From: Natronococcus sp. CG52
GTDB lineage: Archaea > Halobacteriota > Halobacteria > Halobacteriales > Natrialbaceae
DNA length: 64,000 nucleotides
NCBI RefSeq assembly: GCF_023913515.1
Contig: NZ_CP099391.1
Span: 2,790,001 to 2,854,000 of the forward strand
Reading direction: 5' to 3'
Under the pieces are notes generated by a model. The model saw only the letters and a list, made by a program, of their open reading frames with translations, was not told where the DNA came from and searched no databases. Shown piece after piece: positions 42,088-51,533 of the stretch. Each line of letters opens with the position of its first letter. Within the stretch, counting starts at the first letter, position 1. The position numbers were made by a program, and so were the translations under genes.

Positions 42088-43749
42088 CTACAGTCGTTTG
42101 CTCACGTACGGACCGTCCTGGTGATAGCCCAGCTTGTTACGGTAGTACTCCCGGGCGCCGATACCCGAGATGACGCTCAGCTTGTCGTAGCCGGCGTCGG
42201 CGGCGAGCGACTCGGCCTGTGCCATCAGCCGACGACCGTAGCCCCGGTGCTGGTGCTGGTCCCCGTCGCCGTCCGTGCCGACCGTGACTTCGGAGCCGTA
42301 GACGTGGAGTTCGCGAACGAGCGCGGCGTTCTCGAGTTCCGATCGAACCGGATTATTCGGGAACCGCAGCCGGCAGAAGCCGATCAGGAGGTCCTGATCG
42401 AAGTCCTCGATGGAGATGAACTGTTCCGTGCCGCCGCAGGCCTCGTAGGTCATGACGTCGAGTTCGATCTCGTCGGGCTCGGCGTCGTTCATTCCGACCT
42501 CTCGACAGCGGATACACTCGCACTCCCAGCCGTGTTCGTCCATCCGTTTTCGGGCCAGTTGCCGCAGGTTCGACTTCCAGACGCCGGCGTCGATGTAGTC
42601 CGCGGGAATGTCGCGCTGGACGCGCTGGAGGCGCGTGTACCGCGGGATCATGTCCTTGATTTCCGCGACGAGGTCCGCGGCCTCCTCGTTGTCGAGCGGC
42701 TCGTACTCCCCTTTGTGCCACCAGTCGTAGGTCGCGGTGCCCCGAACGATCAGCGTCGGATAGATCTTCAGGTAATCGGGCTTCCACTGCTCCTGCTCGA
42801 AGAGCCGCCGGAAGTCCTCGAGGCACATCTCCTTGCTCATCCCGGGCTGACCCGGCATCATGTGGAACCCGACCTTGAACGCCGAATCCCGCAGTCGTCG
42901 GTTGGCGTCGATCGACGCCTGGGCGCCGTGACCGCGGTGCATCTCCCGGTTGATCCGCTCGTAGGTGGTCTGGACGCCGACCTCGACCTTCGTGCCGCCG
43001 AGGTCGAGCATTCGGTCGATCTGCTCGGGGTCGCACCAGTCGGGTTTGGTCTCGAACGTCGTCCCGATGTTGCGGATGTCCGCGGTCTCGTTCTCCGCGA
43101 TGACGTCCTCGAGGTACTTCCACTCGTACTCCTCGGGGTCCTCGGCGAAGCTGACACCCTCGGCCGGTTCGGGCTCCTTATCGACGTCGTAGTCGTTCAT
43201 CGCCTCGAGCGCGCGCTTGACGAACCACTCCTGGTAGTCGTGGCTGCGGGCGGTCATCGTCCCGCCCATCAGGATCAGTTCGACCTTGTCGACGGGGTGG
43301 CCGATCTCGCGAAGTTGCTCGAGTCGCAGCGTCACCTGTCCGTACGGATCGTACTCGTTCTGCACCCCGCGAGCCGCGGCGGGCTCCTCGCCCGTGTAGC
43401 TCTGCGAGGAGGAAAATTCGGAGTCGGGACCGCCGGGACAGTAGAGGCACTTCCCGTGGGGACACCGCTCCGGCGACGTCATGATCGCGACCGGCGAGAC
43501 GCCCGAGGCGGTCCGAACCGGCTTGCGCTGGAGCACCGTCTCGAGATCCTCGCGGTGCTCCTGGGGCGCGTAGTCCAGTAGCTCGGAGTTCTTCGGCACC
43601 TTCGGCGCCGAGTGTTCCGAACACGCCTCGAGTTTGGCCTTCTCGACCTCGTCGCGGTCGATCTCGCCCGCGAGGATCCGCTCGACGAGCGTCTTGCAGA
43701 CCTTCTCGAACGCGTCGGTTTCGGTTGGTTCGGGCGTCTCGGTACTCAC
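42088..43749 (-). CDS. elp3: tRNA uridine(34) modification enzyme Elp3 (radical SAM / GNAT)
   Basis: The 553-residue archaeal Elp3 has radical-SAM cysteines C96, C101 and C104 (CPHGKCLYCPGG), GGTMTARSHDYQEWF, the zinc/tRNA-binding region with CECIRCREVG near 400, and a C-terminal GNAT acetyl-CoA domain with HRGYGRRLMAQAE and the end LGYHQDGPYVSKRL. It installs carboxymethyl-type modifications at U34 of the anticodon. The GTG start (MSTETPEPTETDAFE) is set by GCTTATTC (complement of 43774-43781), 28 bp upstream. The mRNA is leaderless. The longer upstream frame has no coding character. Confidence 0.93.
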   Translation of the reverse strand: MSTETPEPTETDAFEKVCKTLVERILAGEIDRDEVEKAKLEACSEHSAPKVPKNSELLDYAPQEHREDLETVLQRKPVRTASGVSPVAIMTSPERCPHGKCLYCPGGPDSEFSSSQSYTGEEPAAARGVQNEYDPYGQVTLRLEQLREIGHPVDKVELILMGGTMTARSHDYQEWFVKRALEAMNDYDVDKEPEPAEGVSFAEDPEEYEWKYLEDVIAENETADIRNIGTTFETKPDWCDPEQIDRMLDLGGTKVEVGVQTTYERINREMHRGHGAQASIDANRRLRDSAFKVGFHMMPGQPGMSKEMCLEDFRRLFEQEQWKPDYLKIYPTLIVRGTATYDWWHKGEYEPLDNEEAADLVAEIKDMIPRYTRLQRVQRDIPADYIDAGVWKSNLRQLARKRMDEHGWECECIRCREVGMNDAEPDEIELDVMTYEACGGTEQFISIEDFDQDLLIGFCRLRFPNNPVRSELENAALVRELHVYGSEVTVGTDGDGDQHQHRGYGRRLMAQAESLAADAGYDKLSVISGIGAREYYRNKLGYHQDGPYVSKRL

Positions 43750-43959
43750 TACACGGGTTTCGTCGCGCGTCGCGAATAAGCGTGTCGGACTCGCTACTGC
43801 TCGTCGTCCCGCCATCGTGACGAGCGGCGCCGTCGCCCGGCAGCCCGCCGGACACCGACCGGACGACGGCGGTGCCTCGTCGAACCGATCGTTCGGGTTA
43901 CCGACGGAGACTGTCCGAGACAATGCGTACGGATCTCGATACCGAACCTGCACCTACGC

Positions 43960-44094
43960 GTGACGTACGAGGTCGAAGTCTCGTACGTCGAGGTGCCACC
44001 GTACGAGGGGATCGTCGAACGCCGGACTTCCCGCTCCGTTCTCGAGTACGCGGACGTCTACGAGATCAGTAGTACGGACGACGCTGTCCGGTGA
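43960..44094 (+). CDS. 44-residue small protein, unknown
   Basis: A GTG-start frame MTYEVEVSYVEVPPYEGIVE continues to a stop at 44092-44094. The alternation of Val, Glu and Tyr and the C-terminal SVLEYADVYEISSTDDAVR look like a real acidic mini-protein rather than chance sequence. An upstream TATA box is not obvious. It is convergent with the DUF411 gene. Codon choice and conservation need a comparative check. Confidence 0.45.
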   Translation: MTYEVEVSYVEVPPYEGIVERRTSRSVLEYADVYEISSTDDAVR

Positions 44095-44133
44095 AACTGA
44101 CCGTCAATCGGCCGGCCGTCGTTGAAACCGCTC

Positions 44134-44640
44134 TCAGATGTCGACGAACTCCGAGATCTCGCCCGACTCGGCAACCGTGTAGATCGTCAGCGGGTCGTCG
44201 CCGGGTGGCCCCATCCCCGGCGAGTGCTGGGGCATTCCCGGCGCCGTAATGCCGAGAACCGCGGGTTCCTCCGCGAAGAGCGTCTCGACCGCCTCGAGCG
44301 GAACGTGGCCCTCCACGAGGTAGTCACCGAACTCGACCGTGTGACAGCTCCAGGCATCCTCCGGAACCGACAGATCGCGTTTGACGGACTCCATATCGCC
44401 CGTCTCCTCGACCCGGACGTCGATCTCGTGGTCGTCCAGGTACTCGACGTACGCCGAACAGCAGCTACAGTCCGGATCGTGGTGCTGGACGACGGTTTCG
44501 ACCGGAAGGGAGCCGGCCCACGTCCAGTCGTTGCCGTTCGGTCCACCTGACTCCGCGTCGGAGCCGCCGAGACAGCCGCCGATCCCGACGGATGCGAGCG
44601 CCGCTCCGGCCGAGCACAGCCGCCGCCGCGAAATCGTCAT
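44134..44640 (-). CDS. DUF411 metal-binding lipoprotein
   Basis: The 168-residue lipoprotein has a signal with twin arginine (MTISRRRLCSAGAALASVGI) and a lipobox GGC. The DUF411 domain follows: HHDPDCSCCSAYVEYLDD near 53-70, EDAWSCHTVEFGDYLVEGHV, and ITAPGMPQHSPGM. Cys, His and Met residues suggest copper or another soft metal, and DUF411 proteins often occur beside copper-resistance genes. None is visible here. GCTATATC (complement of 44665-44672) lies 28 bp before the ATG, so the mRNA is leaderless. Confidence 0.88.
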   Translation of the reverse strand: MTISRRRLCSAGAALASVGIGGCLGGSDAESGGPNGNDWTWAGSLPVETVVQHHDPDCSCCSAYVEYLDDHEIDVRVEETGDMESVKRDLSVPEDAWSCHTVEFGDYLVEGHVPLEAVETLFAEEPAVLGITAPGMPQHSPGMGPPGDDPLTIYTVAESGEISEFVDI

Positions 44641-44868
44641 GGGCACAGCTAGCGGGTTCGAAGTGATATAGCGTCCGGTCGGATCTCGTCGGCCACGAGA
44701 GAGGTCCGGGCTGGCTCGCCGCTGTCGATCTCCCGACCGGCCGAAATCAGGTTCCTCGATCGAAGCGACGGTGTAGTTCGACCGCGAGCGCGAGGATCGA
44801 TATCCCCGAGAGTCGCGCATTCCGGCCGAACCGTTAAGCCATCCCTGTTAGTAGGAATAGTGGATTGA

Positions 44869-47229
44869 ATGACCCCGGAGCTGCCGATCGTGGTGCTGGC
44901 TGTCGCATTGCCGTTCGCGGTCGCGGGTGCGACGCCGCTGCTATTCCGCGCGCTCGGCGAGCGCACGGGTTACGCCGGAGCGGTAGTCGCGGTGACCTGC
45001 TTCGGACTGCTCGGCACCCAGTACGGAAGCGAGGGCGCCGTCCACCTCACCTGGATACCGTCGCTCGAAATCTCACTCCGGTTCTACGTCGATGGGTGGG
45101 CCCTGCTGTTTGCGCTACTGGCGAGCGGTATCGGTGCCCTCGTCTTCCTGTACTCGTCGGCGTACATGCACGGCGAGTCCGGGCTCGCCCGGTACTACGC
45201 GGCCCTGCTCGCCTTCATGGGATCGATCGTCGGCATCGCGCTGGCCGCCGACCTCATCGCGATCTTCCTCTTCTGGGAGCTCACCAGCCTCTGTTCGTTC
45301 GTCCTGATCGGCCATTATACGGCCGACGACTCCTCGCAGTACGCTTCCCGGATGGCCATGCTCGTGACGGTCGGCGGCGGGCTCTTCCTGCTCGTCGGCT
45401 TCCTGCTCCTGGCGCTGGTCGCGGGAGACGCTCTCGGACCCGCGTCGGCGTTCGACCTCGCTGCTATGCTCGAGAACCCCGACGAGATGCAGACGGCACT
45501 GCGCGACGAGGGGCTGTTCCTGCCGGTACTCGGGCTGCTCGCGATCGGCGCGGGAACCAAATCCGCACAGGTCCCGCTGCACTTCTGGCTCCCTAACGCG
45601 ATGGCCGCTCCCACGCCAGTCTCGGCCTTTCTTCACTCCGCGACGATGGTCAAAGTCGGCGTCTACTTCGTCGGCCGGGTCCGGCCGCTGTTCGCGAGCC
45701 TCGAGTGGCTCGTCCTGTTCGTCACGCTCGGCCTGACGACGATGACCGTCTGTGCGATCCTGGCGGTCGCGTCGACGGATATCAAGGAACTGCTGGCGTA
45801 CTCGACGGCCAGCCACCTCGGGCTCATCATGGCCGGCTTCGGCTTTACGTCGGTTCTCGGGGCCGAAACCGGCGTCTTCCACCTTTTCAACCACGCCCTG
45901 TTCAAGGCGGCCCTCTTCCTCGTCGCCGGAATCGTCGCCCACGAGGCGGGTACGCGGAGACTCGAGGACCTCGGCGGGCTCCGCCACGATCTCCCGATCA
46001 CGGCCGTAATCACCGTGATCGTCGCGCTCAGTATGGCCGGCATCCCGCCGTTCAGCGGCTTCTACTCGAAAGAGCTGCTCTTCGAGGCGGCCGTCGAGGC
46101 GAGTCACGTCCACGACATTGGCGTGCTGGGCTGGCTCTACCCGGCCGTCGCCGTCTTCGGGAGCGTCTTCACCGTCCTCTACTCGCTTCGATTCCTCTCG
46201 CTGTTTTTCGGCGGGCGACCGGACGCGCTCGAGCACGTCCATCGACCCTCGTTCGCGTTACTCGCCCCGCCCGCGCTGCTGGCTGTGCTTACGGCCATCG
46301 TCAGCGTCGACCCCGAAATTGCAGTCCACGCGATCGTCCAGGGCGGCGTCGACGCGACGGCCGTCGACACCCACGAGATGCACGTCGGGCTTCCGACCTC
46401 GTACTCCCCCGCAGTTGGAATGAGCGCCGTCACGATCGGAAGTGGCTTCCTCGCGTATCCGTTTTACGGGCGCATCCACGGCGGGATCCGTGCGATTCAA
46501 CGAACGCGCCCGTCGCTCAGCGCGAACTGGTGGTACGACGCCGTCGTCGGCAACCTCACGGGAAGCGGCGTGTGGCTCGCCAGCCGCGTCCACAACGGGT
46601 TGCTCAGGACCTACGCCACGTGGACCCTCGGGACCACCTGCGCCCTCGCGCTCGCGGGGTTCGCCGCGACAGCCACTATCGTGCCCGCCGAACTCGTCGA
46701 CATCGACGCGCCGGCCGCGATCGCACTCGTCCTGCTCGTCGCGGTGATGGCCGGTATCGCCGTCGTCCTCTCGACCTCGCACATCGCCGGGATTCTCACG
46801 CTCTCGATCCTCGGCTTCATGATCGCCATCTTCTACATCCTCGCTAGCGCGCCCGACCTCGCGCTGACCCAACTAGTCGTCGAAACGCTCGTGCTCGTGA
46901 TCTTCCTCCTCGTGATCGAGGAGATTCCCGAGTACTACGAGGTCGGTCTCGGCAGAGTCGCCCGCGACGCGGCTCTCTCCGTCGCCGTCGGTGCGACCGC
47001 GTTCGTCACCGTCCTCGTCACGACCGACGCGCGTCCGGACGGGCGTACGGCCATCGCCCGCTACTACGCCGAGCGAGCCGTCCCCGAGGGCGGCGGCACG
47101 AACATCGTCAACGTGACGCTCGTGGACTTCCGCGGCTTCGACACCCTCGGCGAACTCGTCGTGGTTGCACTGGCCGCGATCTCGATTCTGACGCTCATCA
47201 TGATGCGTGAGGGAGGGGAAGACGAATGA
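44869..47229 (+). CDS. mnhA: Mrp Na+/H+ antiporter subunit A (with MbhD/E-like tail)
   Basis: The 786-residue membrane protein covers the NuoL/MrpA antiporter core (residues 1-500). FFWELTSLCSFVLIGHY has the conserved Glu, FWLPNAMAAPTPVSAFLHSATMV the key Lys/His region, and FNHALFKAALFLVAG the third. The C-terminal 200 residues (SILGFMIAIFYILASAPDLALT, LVIEEIPEYYEV) are the MbhD/MbhE-like module usually found at the end of MrpA. It is the first gene of the mnhABCDEFG operon. TTAAGC at 44834-44839 precedes the ATG by about 33 bp. Confidence 0.93.
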   Translation: MTPELPIVVLAVALPFAVAGATPLLFRALGERTGYAGAVVAVTCFGLLGTQYGSEGAVHLTWIPSLEISLRFYVDGWALLFALLASGIGALVFLYSSAYMHGESGLARYYAALLAFMGSIVGIALAADLIAIFLFWELTSLCSFVLIGHYTADDSSQYASRMAMLVTVGGGLFLLVGFLLLALVAGDALGPASAFDLAAMLENPDEMQTALRDEGLFLPVLGLLAIGAGTKSAQVPLHFWLPNAMAAPTPVSAFLHSATMVKVGVYFVGRVRPLFASLEWLVLFVTLGLTTMTVCAILAVASTDIKELLAYSTASHLGLIMAGFGFTSVLGAETGVFHLFNHALFKAALFLVAGIVAHEAGTRRLEDLGGLRHDLPITAVITVIVALSMAGIPPFSGFYSKELLFEAAVEASHVHDIGVLGWLYPAVAVFGSVFTVLYSLRFLSLFFGGRPDALEHVHRPSFALLAPPALLAVLTAIVSVDPEIAVHAIVQGGVDATAVDTHEMHVGLPTSYSPAVGMSAVTIGSGFLAYPFYGRIHGGIRAIQRTRPSLSANWWYDAVVGNLTGSGVWLASRVHNGLLRTYATWTLGTTCALALAGFAATATIVPAELVDIDAPAAIALVLLVAVMAGIAVVLSTSHIAGILTLSILGFMIAIFYILASAPDLALTQLVVETLVLVIFLLVIEEIPEYYEVGLGRVARDAALSVAVGATAFVTVLVTTDARPDGRTAIARYYAERAVPEGGGTNIVNVTLVDFRGFDTLGELVVVALAAISILTLIMMREGGEDE

Positions 47230-47267
47230 GCCTGCTCGGGACTCGAACTCGAGGTGAGAGCCGGTGA
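47226..47267 (+). CDS. 13-residue coupling mini-ORF between mnhA and mnhB
   Basis: ATG at 47226 overlaps the mnhA stop as ATGA, reads MSLLGTRTRGESR, and its TGA overlaps the mnhB GTG as GTGA (47264-47267). GAGGTGAG at 47251-47258 inside it is a Shine-Dalgarno 6 nt before the mnhB GTG. It bridges the only gap in an otherwise overlapping operon and probably keeps ribosomes running from A to B. Confidence 0.4.
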   Translation: MSLLGTRTRGESR

Positions 47268-47728
47268 CGACGGTCATCATGCGCACGACCGCTCGAGCGG
47301 TCGTGCCGATCATCTTCGTCGTCGCGGCCTCGCTGTTCGTGGAGGGGCACAACCTCCCCGGCGGCGGCTTCATCGCCGGCGTGCTCACGACGACCGCGTT
47401 CGCGATCATCTACCTCGCGTTCGGACTCGACTTCCTCGAACGCGGGGTTCTCGGCCGCGACGTCGATCTCGGAAAGGAGACCTCGCGGGATCGCGTCGTC
47501 GTGGCCTATCGGCGCCTGTTCGAGTACGGACTGGCGATCGCCGTCACGAGCGGAATCGTCCCGCTGCTGTTCGATCGTCCCTTCCTTACGCAGACGTTCG
47601 TCGAGTTCGAGGACGTGCCGATCTATCACCACGTAGAGATCGCGAGCGCGCTCGCGTTCGACTTCGGCGTCTTCTGCGTCGTCGTCGGCGGACTCCTGAC
47701 GATCCTCTCGGTGGTGGGTGCCGAATGA
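47264..47728 (+). CDS. mnhB: Mrp antiporter subunit B
   Basis: The 154-residue MnhB has the family signature LFVEGHNLPGGGFIAGVL near 24-41 and four predicted TM helices. The GTG start (MTTVIMRTTARAVVPIIF) follows GAGGTGAG. Its stop overlaps the mnhC start as ATGA. It is part of the membrane antiporter complex that extrudes Na+ in exchange for protons. Confidence 0.93.
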   Translation: MTTVIMRTTARAVVPIIFVVAASLFVEGHNLPGGGFIAGVLTTTAFAIIYLAFGLDFLERGVLGRDVDLGKETSRDRVVVAYRRLFEYGLAIAVTSGIVPLLFDRPFLTQTFVEFEDVPIYHHVEIASALAFDFGVFCVVVGGLLTILSVVGAE

Positions 47729-48078
47729 CGGCGTTCGTCCTCGCGCTCGTCGTCGGCGCGCTGTTCGCGCTCGGGACGTTCTTGCTCCTCAGACGCGACC
47801 TGATCCGGGTCGTCTGGGGGCTGGCCATCATCAGCCAGGCGGCGAACGTCTACCTGCTGGCGATGGGCGGGATCGTCGAGGGAACCGCCGATACGGTGCC
47901 CGTTCTCGCGGGACACGGCGAGCACGTGCCGGAGACGGCCGATCCGCTGGTTCAGGCGCTCGTCTTGACCGCGATCGTCATCGGCTTCGGCATGACCGCG
48001 TTCGCGCTCGTGCTGTCGTACCGGGTCTACGAGGAACACGACACGTTGGACGTCTCCGACTTGGGTGATCGCGAATGA
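47725..48078 (+). CDS. mnhC: Mrp antiporter subunit C (NuoK-like)
   Basis: The 117-residue NuoK-like subunit has three TM helices: MTAFVLALVVGALFALGTFL, then VVWGLAIISQAANVYLLAMG and LVQALVLTAIVIGFGMTAFA with the family's ALVLTAIVIG motif. ATGA overlaps join it to mnhB and mnhD on both sides. Confidence 0.93.
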   Translation: MTAFVLALVVGALFALGTFLLLRRDLIRVVWGLAIISQAANVYLLAMGGIVEGTADTVPVLAGHGEHVPETADPLVQALVLTAIVIGFGMTAFALVLSYRVYEEHDTLDVSDLGDRE

Positions 48079-49742
48079 TGGAACTCCCGCTGGCCGCGCC
48101 GCCGATCGGCACGGAATCGCAACTCGTAATCGCACCGATACTGGTCGTTCTCGTCGCGGGCGTCGGCAGCCTGCTGTTCGGTCGGTGGCCGCGGGCGCGA
48201 ATCGGCGTCAGCCTCGCAGGTGGCGCGGCCTACGCGGTCGTCGTCGCGGCGATCGACTGGTACGTCGTCCTCGCGCCCGACGCACCGGGGATCGCGACCT
48301 ACCAGCTCGGAGACTGGCCGGCCCCGTTCGGCATCACGCTCGTGGCTGACGGCCTCTCGGCGTTCATGCTGACCATGGTCGCGATCCTCGGGATCGCGTC
48401 GCTGGTCTTCTCGACGCGCGTCCTGCCCGAAATCGATCGCCGGAGCTACTACTTCCCGCTGTTTCACTTCCTGGCGCTCGGCGTCACCGGCGCGTTCCTC
48501 ACCGGCGACCTGTTCAACCTGTTCGTCTGGTTCGAGGTGATGTTGATGGCCAGTTACGTCTTCGTCGCCTACTACGGCGGCCCGCAGCACACTCGCGCCG
48601 CCTTCTGGTACGTCGCGCTCAACCTGCTCGCGAGCGCCGTCTTCCTGCTCGGCGTCGGCGGCATCTACGCGACGACGGGCACGCTCAACATGGCCGATCT
48701 GGCTCGGCGACTCGCCGAGCCGGCGGCGTACGGGATCGACCCCGGCCCGGTCGTCGGCCTCCTCGCCTTGCTCCTCTCGGTTTTCGCCATCAAGGCCGGC
48801 CTCGTCCCCTTCCAGTTCTGGATCCCGACGGCCTATCGCGCCGCGCCGCCGCAGATCTCCGCCCTGCTGGCCGGTGCGACGAAAAAGGTCGGCATCTACG
48901 CGATCATCCGGCTCTCCTTTACCGTCTTCGGCGATGCGCAGGTCGGGGTCGACCTCGCTCTCCCCGGACTCGGAACCGTCGTCGCCGGGAACTCCCCGAC
49001 CGCGTTCGTCGGGGCCGCCCTGTTCGTCATGGCTGCCGCCAGCATCCTCGTCGGCGGGATCGGCGCCGTCGGTCGCGAGTCCATCGAGGGCGTCCTCGCG
49101 TACTCGAGCATCGGCCAGGTCGGCTTCATCGCGATCCCGGTCGCCATCGCGGCGACGACCGGAAGCGCCGAGTTGCGCCACCTCGCCATCGTCGCGGCGC
49201 TGGTCTACGCCCTCAACCACACGCTGGCGAAGGGACTGCTCTTCCTCGCGGTCGGCGCGATCAGATCGTCGACCGGGACGAGCCGACTGGCCGACCTCGG
49301 CGGGCTGGCGGGGCGATCGCCACCGATGGCCATCGCCTTCTTCGTCGGGTCGCTCGCGCTCGTCGGTATTCCGCCGCTGTCGGGCTTCTTCGGCAAGTTT
49401 CTCGTCTTCGATGCCGCGGCTCGAGCGGAATTGATTCCCGTCCTCGGCCTGCTGCTCGTCGGGTCGCTGCTGACCATCGCCTACGCGACCCGGATGTGGA
49501 ACCGGAGCTTCTGGGGCGCGCGAACGCCCGCCGTCGAGAACGCGGCCGTCGATTCCGTACAGGTCGGCGTCCTGATCGCGCTCGCGGCGGCCATCGTCGG
49601 AGTCGGCATCGGGTTCGAGCTGGTCTACGAGTTCGCGGACGCCGCCGCGACGGCCGCGCTGGACGCCGACGGATACGTCGACGCCGTCGATCCGACCGAC
49701 CCGGAGGAGATCGAGGGGCTCGAGGGAGGTGAGCACGAATGA
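48075..49742 (+). CDS. mnhD: Mrp antiporter subunit D (NuoM/N-like)
   Basis: The 555-residue antiporter-like subunit has about 14 TM helices. FNLFVWFEVMLMASYVFVAY has the conserved Glu, AGLVPFQFWIPTAYRAAPPQ the Lys-bearing helix, and NHTLAKGLLFLAVGAI the later Lys. The start may be the first or second of two tandem ATGs. It overlaps mnhC and mnhE by ATGA. MnhA and MnhD are the proton/Na+-translocating subunits of the complex. Confidence 0.93.
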   Translation: MMELPLAAPPIGTESQLVIAPILVVLVAGVGSLLFGRWPRARIGVSLAGGAAYAVVVAAIDWYVVLAPDAPGIATYQLGDWPAPFGITLVADGLSAFMLTMVAILGIASLVFSTRVLPEIDRRSYYFPLFHFLALGVTGAFLTGDLFNLFVWFEVMLMASYVFVAYYGGPQHTRAAFWYVALNLLASAVFLLGVGGIYATTGTLNMADLARRLAEPAAYGIDPGPVVGLLALLLSVFAIKAGLVPFQFWIPTAYRAAPPQISALLAGATKKVGIYAIIRLSFTVFGDAQVGVDLALPGLGTVVAGNSPTAFVGAALFVMAAASILVGGIGAVGRESIEGVLAYSSIGQVGFIAIPVAIAATTGSAELRHLAIVAALVYALNHTLAKGLLFLAVGAIRSSTGTSRLADLGGLAGRSPPMAIAFFVGSLALVGIPPLSGFFGKFLVFDAAARAELIPVLGLLLVGSLLTIAYATRMWNRSFWGARTPAVENAAVDSVQVGVLIALAAAIVGVGIGFELVYEFADAAATAALDADGYVDAVDPTDPEEIEGLEGGEHE

Positions 49743-50344
49743 GAGTCAGAACCTGGCCGCTCGCCGGCGTCGCCTTCGCCGTGCTGTGGATCTTCGTCCG
49801 CGGAATCGAACTGACTCTGGCGGCGCTGGTCGGCCAGTTCCTCCTCGGCCTCGCCGTCGGGTTGCCGACGGCGTTCGTCTTCCGGCGGCTGTACGCCAAG
49901 CACGTCGATTTCGCCCGCGGAGTTCGCGCGCTCCCCTACGCCGGCCTCTATCTCGCGACCTTCTCGTGGGAGATCGTGCGCGCGAACGTGGACGTGGCCT
50001 ACCGGGTGCTCTCGCCCGGGATGCCGATCGAACCCGAAGTGATACTCGTGCCGCTGCGCGTCGAGACCGACCTCGCGATCACGACCATCGCCAACAGCGT
50101 CACGATCACGCCCGGGACGGTCACTCTGGACTACGACGCGGAAACGAACGCACTCTACGTCCACGCGATCGAGGGTCGCGATCCGGAGGCGATCGCCGCA
50201 CCCATCCGGACCTGGGAGGACTACGCCCTCGAACTGTTCGACGAAGCGGCCTCGCCCGACGATCCGCCGCGAGAGATCGTCATCTCCGGCGGGAAACGGA
50301 AACGACGATACGGTCGCGATCCACGAGGTGATAACGATGAGTGA
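49739..50344 (+). CDS. mnhE: Mrp antiporter subunit E
   Basis: The 201-residue MnhE has two N-terminal TM helices (LAGVAFAVLWIFV, LVGQFLLGLAVGL), a third near 60, and the conserved cytoplasmic domain LRVETDLAITTIANSVTITP followed by PGTVTLDY and LYVHAIEG. It ends in a basic tail and overlaps both mnhD (ATGA) and mnhF (8 nt). Confidence 0.92.
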   Translation: MRVRTWPLAGVAFAVLWIFVRGIELTLAALVGQFLLGLAVGLPTAFVFRRLYAKHVDFARGVRALPYAGLYLATFSWEIVRANVDVAYRVLSPGMPIEPEVILVPLRVETDLAITTIANSVTITPGTVTLDYDAETNALYVHAIEGRDPEAIAAPIRTWEDYALELFDEAASPDDPPREIVISGGKRKRRYGRDPRGDNDE

Positions 50345-50627
50345 ACTGGTCGGTCCGGACGTCCTCGAACTAACCGTTCGCGCGGCGCTGGTTCTCGTCA
50401 GCGGGCTGTGCGTGCTCTGTAGCTACCGCGTGATCCGCGGACCGACGAATCCGGACCGCGTGGTCGCACTGGACGCGATCGCGACGAACGTCGTCGCGAT
50501 CGCCGTCCTCTTCGCCATTCAGACCGACCGCGGTCTCTTTATCACCGTGAGCCTCGTACTCGCGATCATCGGCTTCATCGCGACGGTCGCAGTTGCGAAG
50601 TTCGTCATCGAAGGAGAGGTGATATAA
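50337..50627 (+). CDS. mnhF: Mrp antiporter subunit F
   Basis: The 96-residue three-TM subunit starts MSELVGPDVLELTVRAALVL and has the MnhF signature RVIRGPTNPDRVVALDAIAT. The start is decided by GAGGTGAT at 50325-50332, a near-complete anti-16S match 4 nt before the ATG. An in-frame GTG at 50328 lies inside that element and is less likely. TAATG overlaps it with mnhG. Confidence 0.92.
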   Translation: MSELVGPDVLELTVRAALVLVSGLCVLCSYRVIRGPTNPDRVVALDAIATNVVAIAVLFAIQTDRGLFITVSLVLAIIGFIATVAVAKFVIEGEVI

Positions 50628-50995
50628 TGATCCGGACCGCTCTCGTCATCGCGCTGATCGTCGTCGGCGGCTTCTTCCTGACGGTCGGTACGGTCGGCCT
50701 ACTTCGCCTGCCGAACGTCTACAACCGAATGCACGCGACGAGCAAGCCCACGACGCTCGGCACCGCCGCGATCTTCCTCGCCGGCTTCGTTCACTTCGGG
50801 CCGGGCAACGAGGGGCTCACCTCGCTTATCGGGATCGTCTTCCTCTTCCTGACCGTCCCGACGGGCGCGCACATGATCGCTCGCTCCGCCGAACGGATCG
50901 GAATCCCGTTTCTCGGGAGCGTTACCTGGCCGGACGAGTCGATCCTCGAAGGAGACCGGAAGGAAAGCGACGAAAGCCGATCCGACGGCGATTGA
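50627..50995 (+). CDS. mnhG: Mrp antiporter subunit G
   Basis: The 122-residue MnhG has three TM helices, with TVGLLRLPNVYNRMHATSKP as the family signature and LFLTVPTGAHMIARSA in the third. GGAGAGGTGAT precedes the ATG. It closes the seven-gene operon. The stop is one base from the end of the convergent MFS pseudogene. Confidence 0.92.
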   Translation: MIRTALVIALIVVGGFFLTVGTVGLLRLPNVYNRMHATSKPTTLGTAAIFLAGFVHFGPGNEGLTSLIGIVFLFLTVPTGAHMIARSAERIGIPFLGSVTWPDESILEGDRKESDESRSDGD

Positions 50996-50996
50996 G

Positions 50997-51533
50997 TTAC
51001 GAGCTTCGCGGGACGAGTCGATCGCCGTCGTCGATCGGCTGTGCGCCCGCGAAGACGAACCCGGCGACGGCGAGCGCGGCGATCGCACCGCCGAGCAGCA
51101 GCGGCGCGTAGCCGGTCGTCGCGGCGATCCCGGCGAACGCGACCGGGACCCAGCGTGCGGCCGAAAAACGTCGTACTGTTGCGGAGGCTCAACGCACCGG
51201 CCAGGTACCGGCTGGCGACCCGATCGCTCACCTCGGCGTCGACCGACGGCAACACGAGTCCGATGCCCGCGCCGGTGATCGCGGTGGCGACGGCGATCAC
51301 CAGCACCGAGGTGGCGAGCCAGGCGACGGCGAAGCCGGCCGCCAGGCAGACGAATCCTGCCCCGACGAGCGTCGAATTCGTTGCCCGTCTCGCGAACCAC
51401 GGGGAGCGTCGGGCTCACCAGCGGCACCCCGAGCGGCGCCAGCAGCGTGCTCAGGAGGACGATGCGGACCGTCGGCGAATTCCAGGGAATGCGCGTGTGG
51501 GGCGGATTCGGAGGGTGGAGGAGTAGTGGTCAT
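50997..51533 (-). pseudogene. Decayed MFS transporter
   Basis: Read on the minus strand, the remnant starts near ATG 51533 and soon shifts frame into PWNSPTVRIVLLSTLLAPLG and VPLVSPTLPVVRE, a normal MFS first helix. It then jumps by frameshift to the second half: FVCLAAGFAVAWLATSVLVI, GIGLVLPSVDAEVSDRVASR, then after another shift near 51150 FAGIAATTGYAPLLLGGAIA to a TAA at 50997. Roughly 200 central residues are missing. The ATG overlaps the stop of the methyltransferase (ATGA), so it was once the second gene of that operon. Confidence 0.7.
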
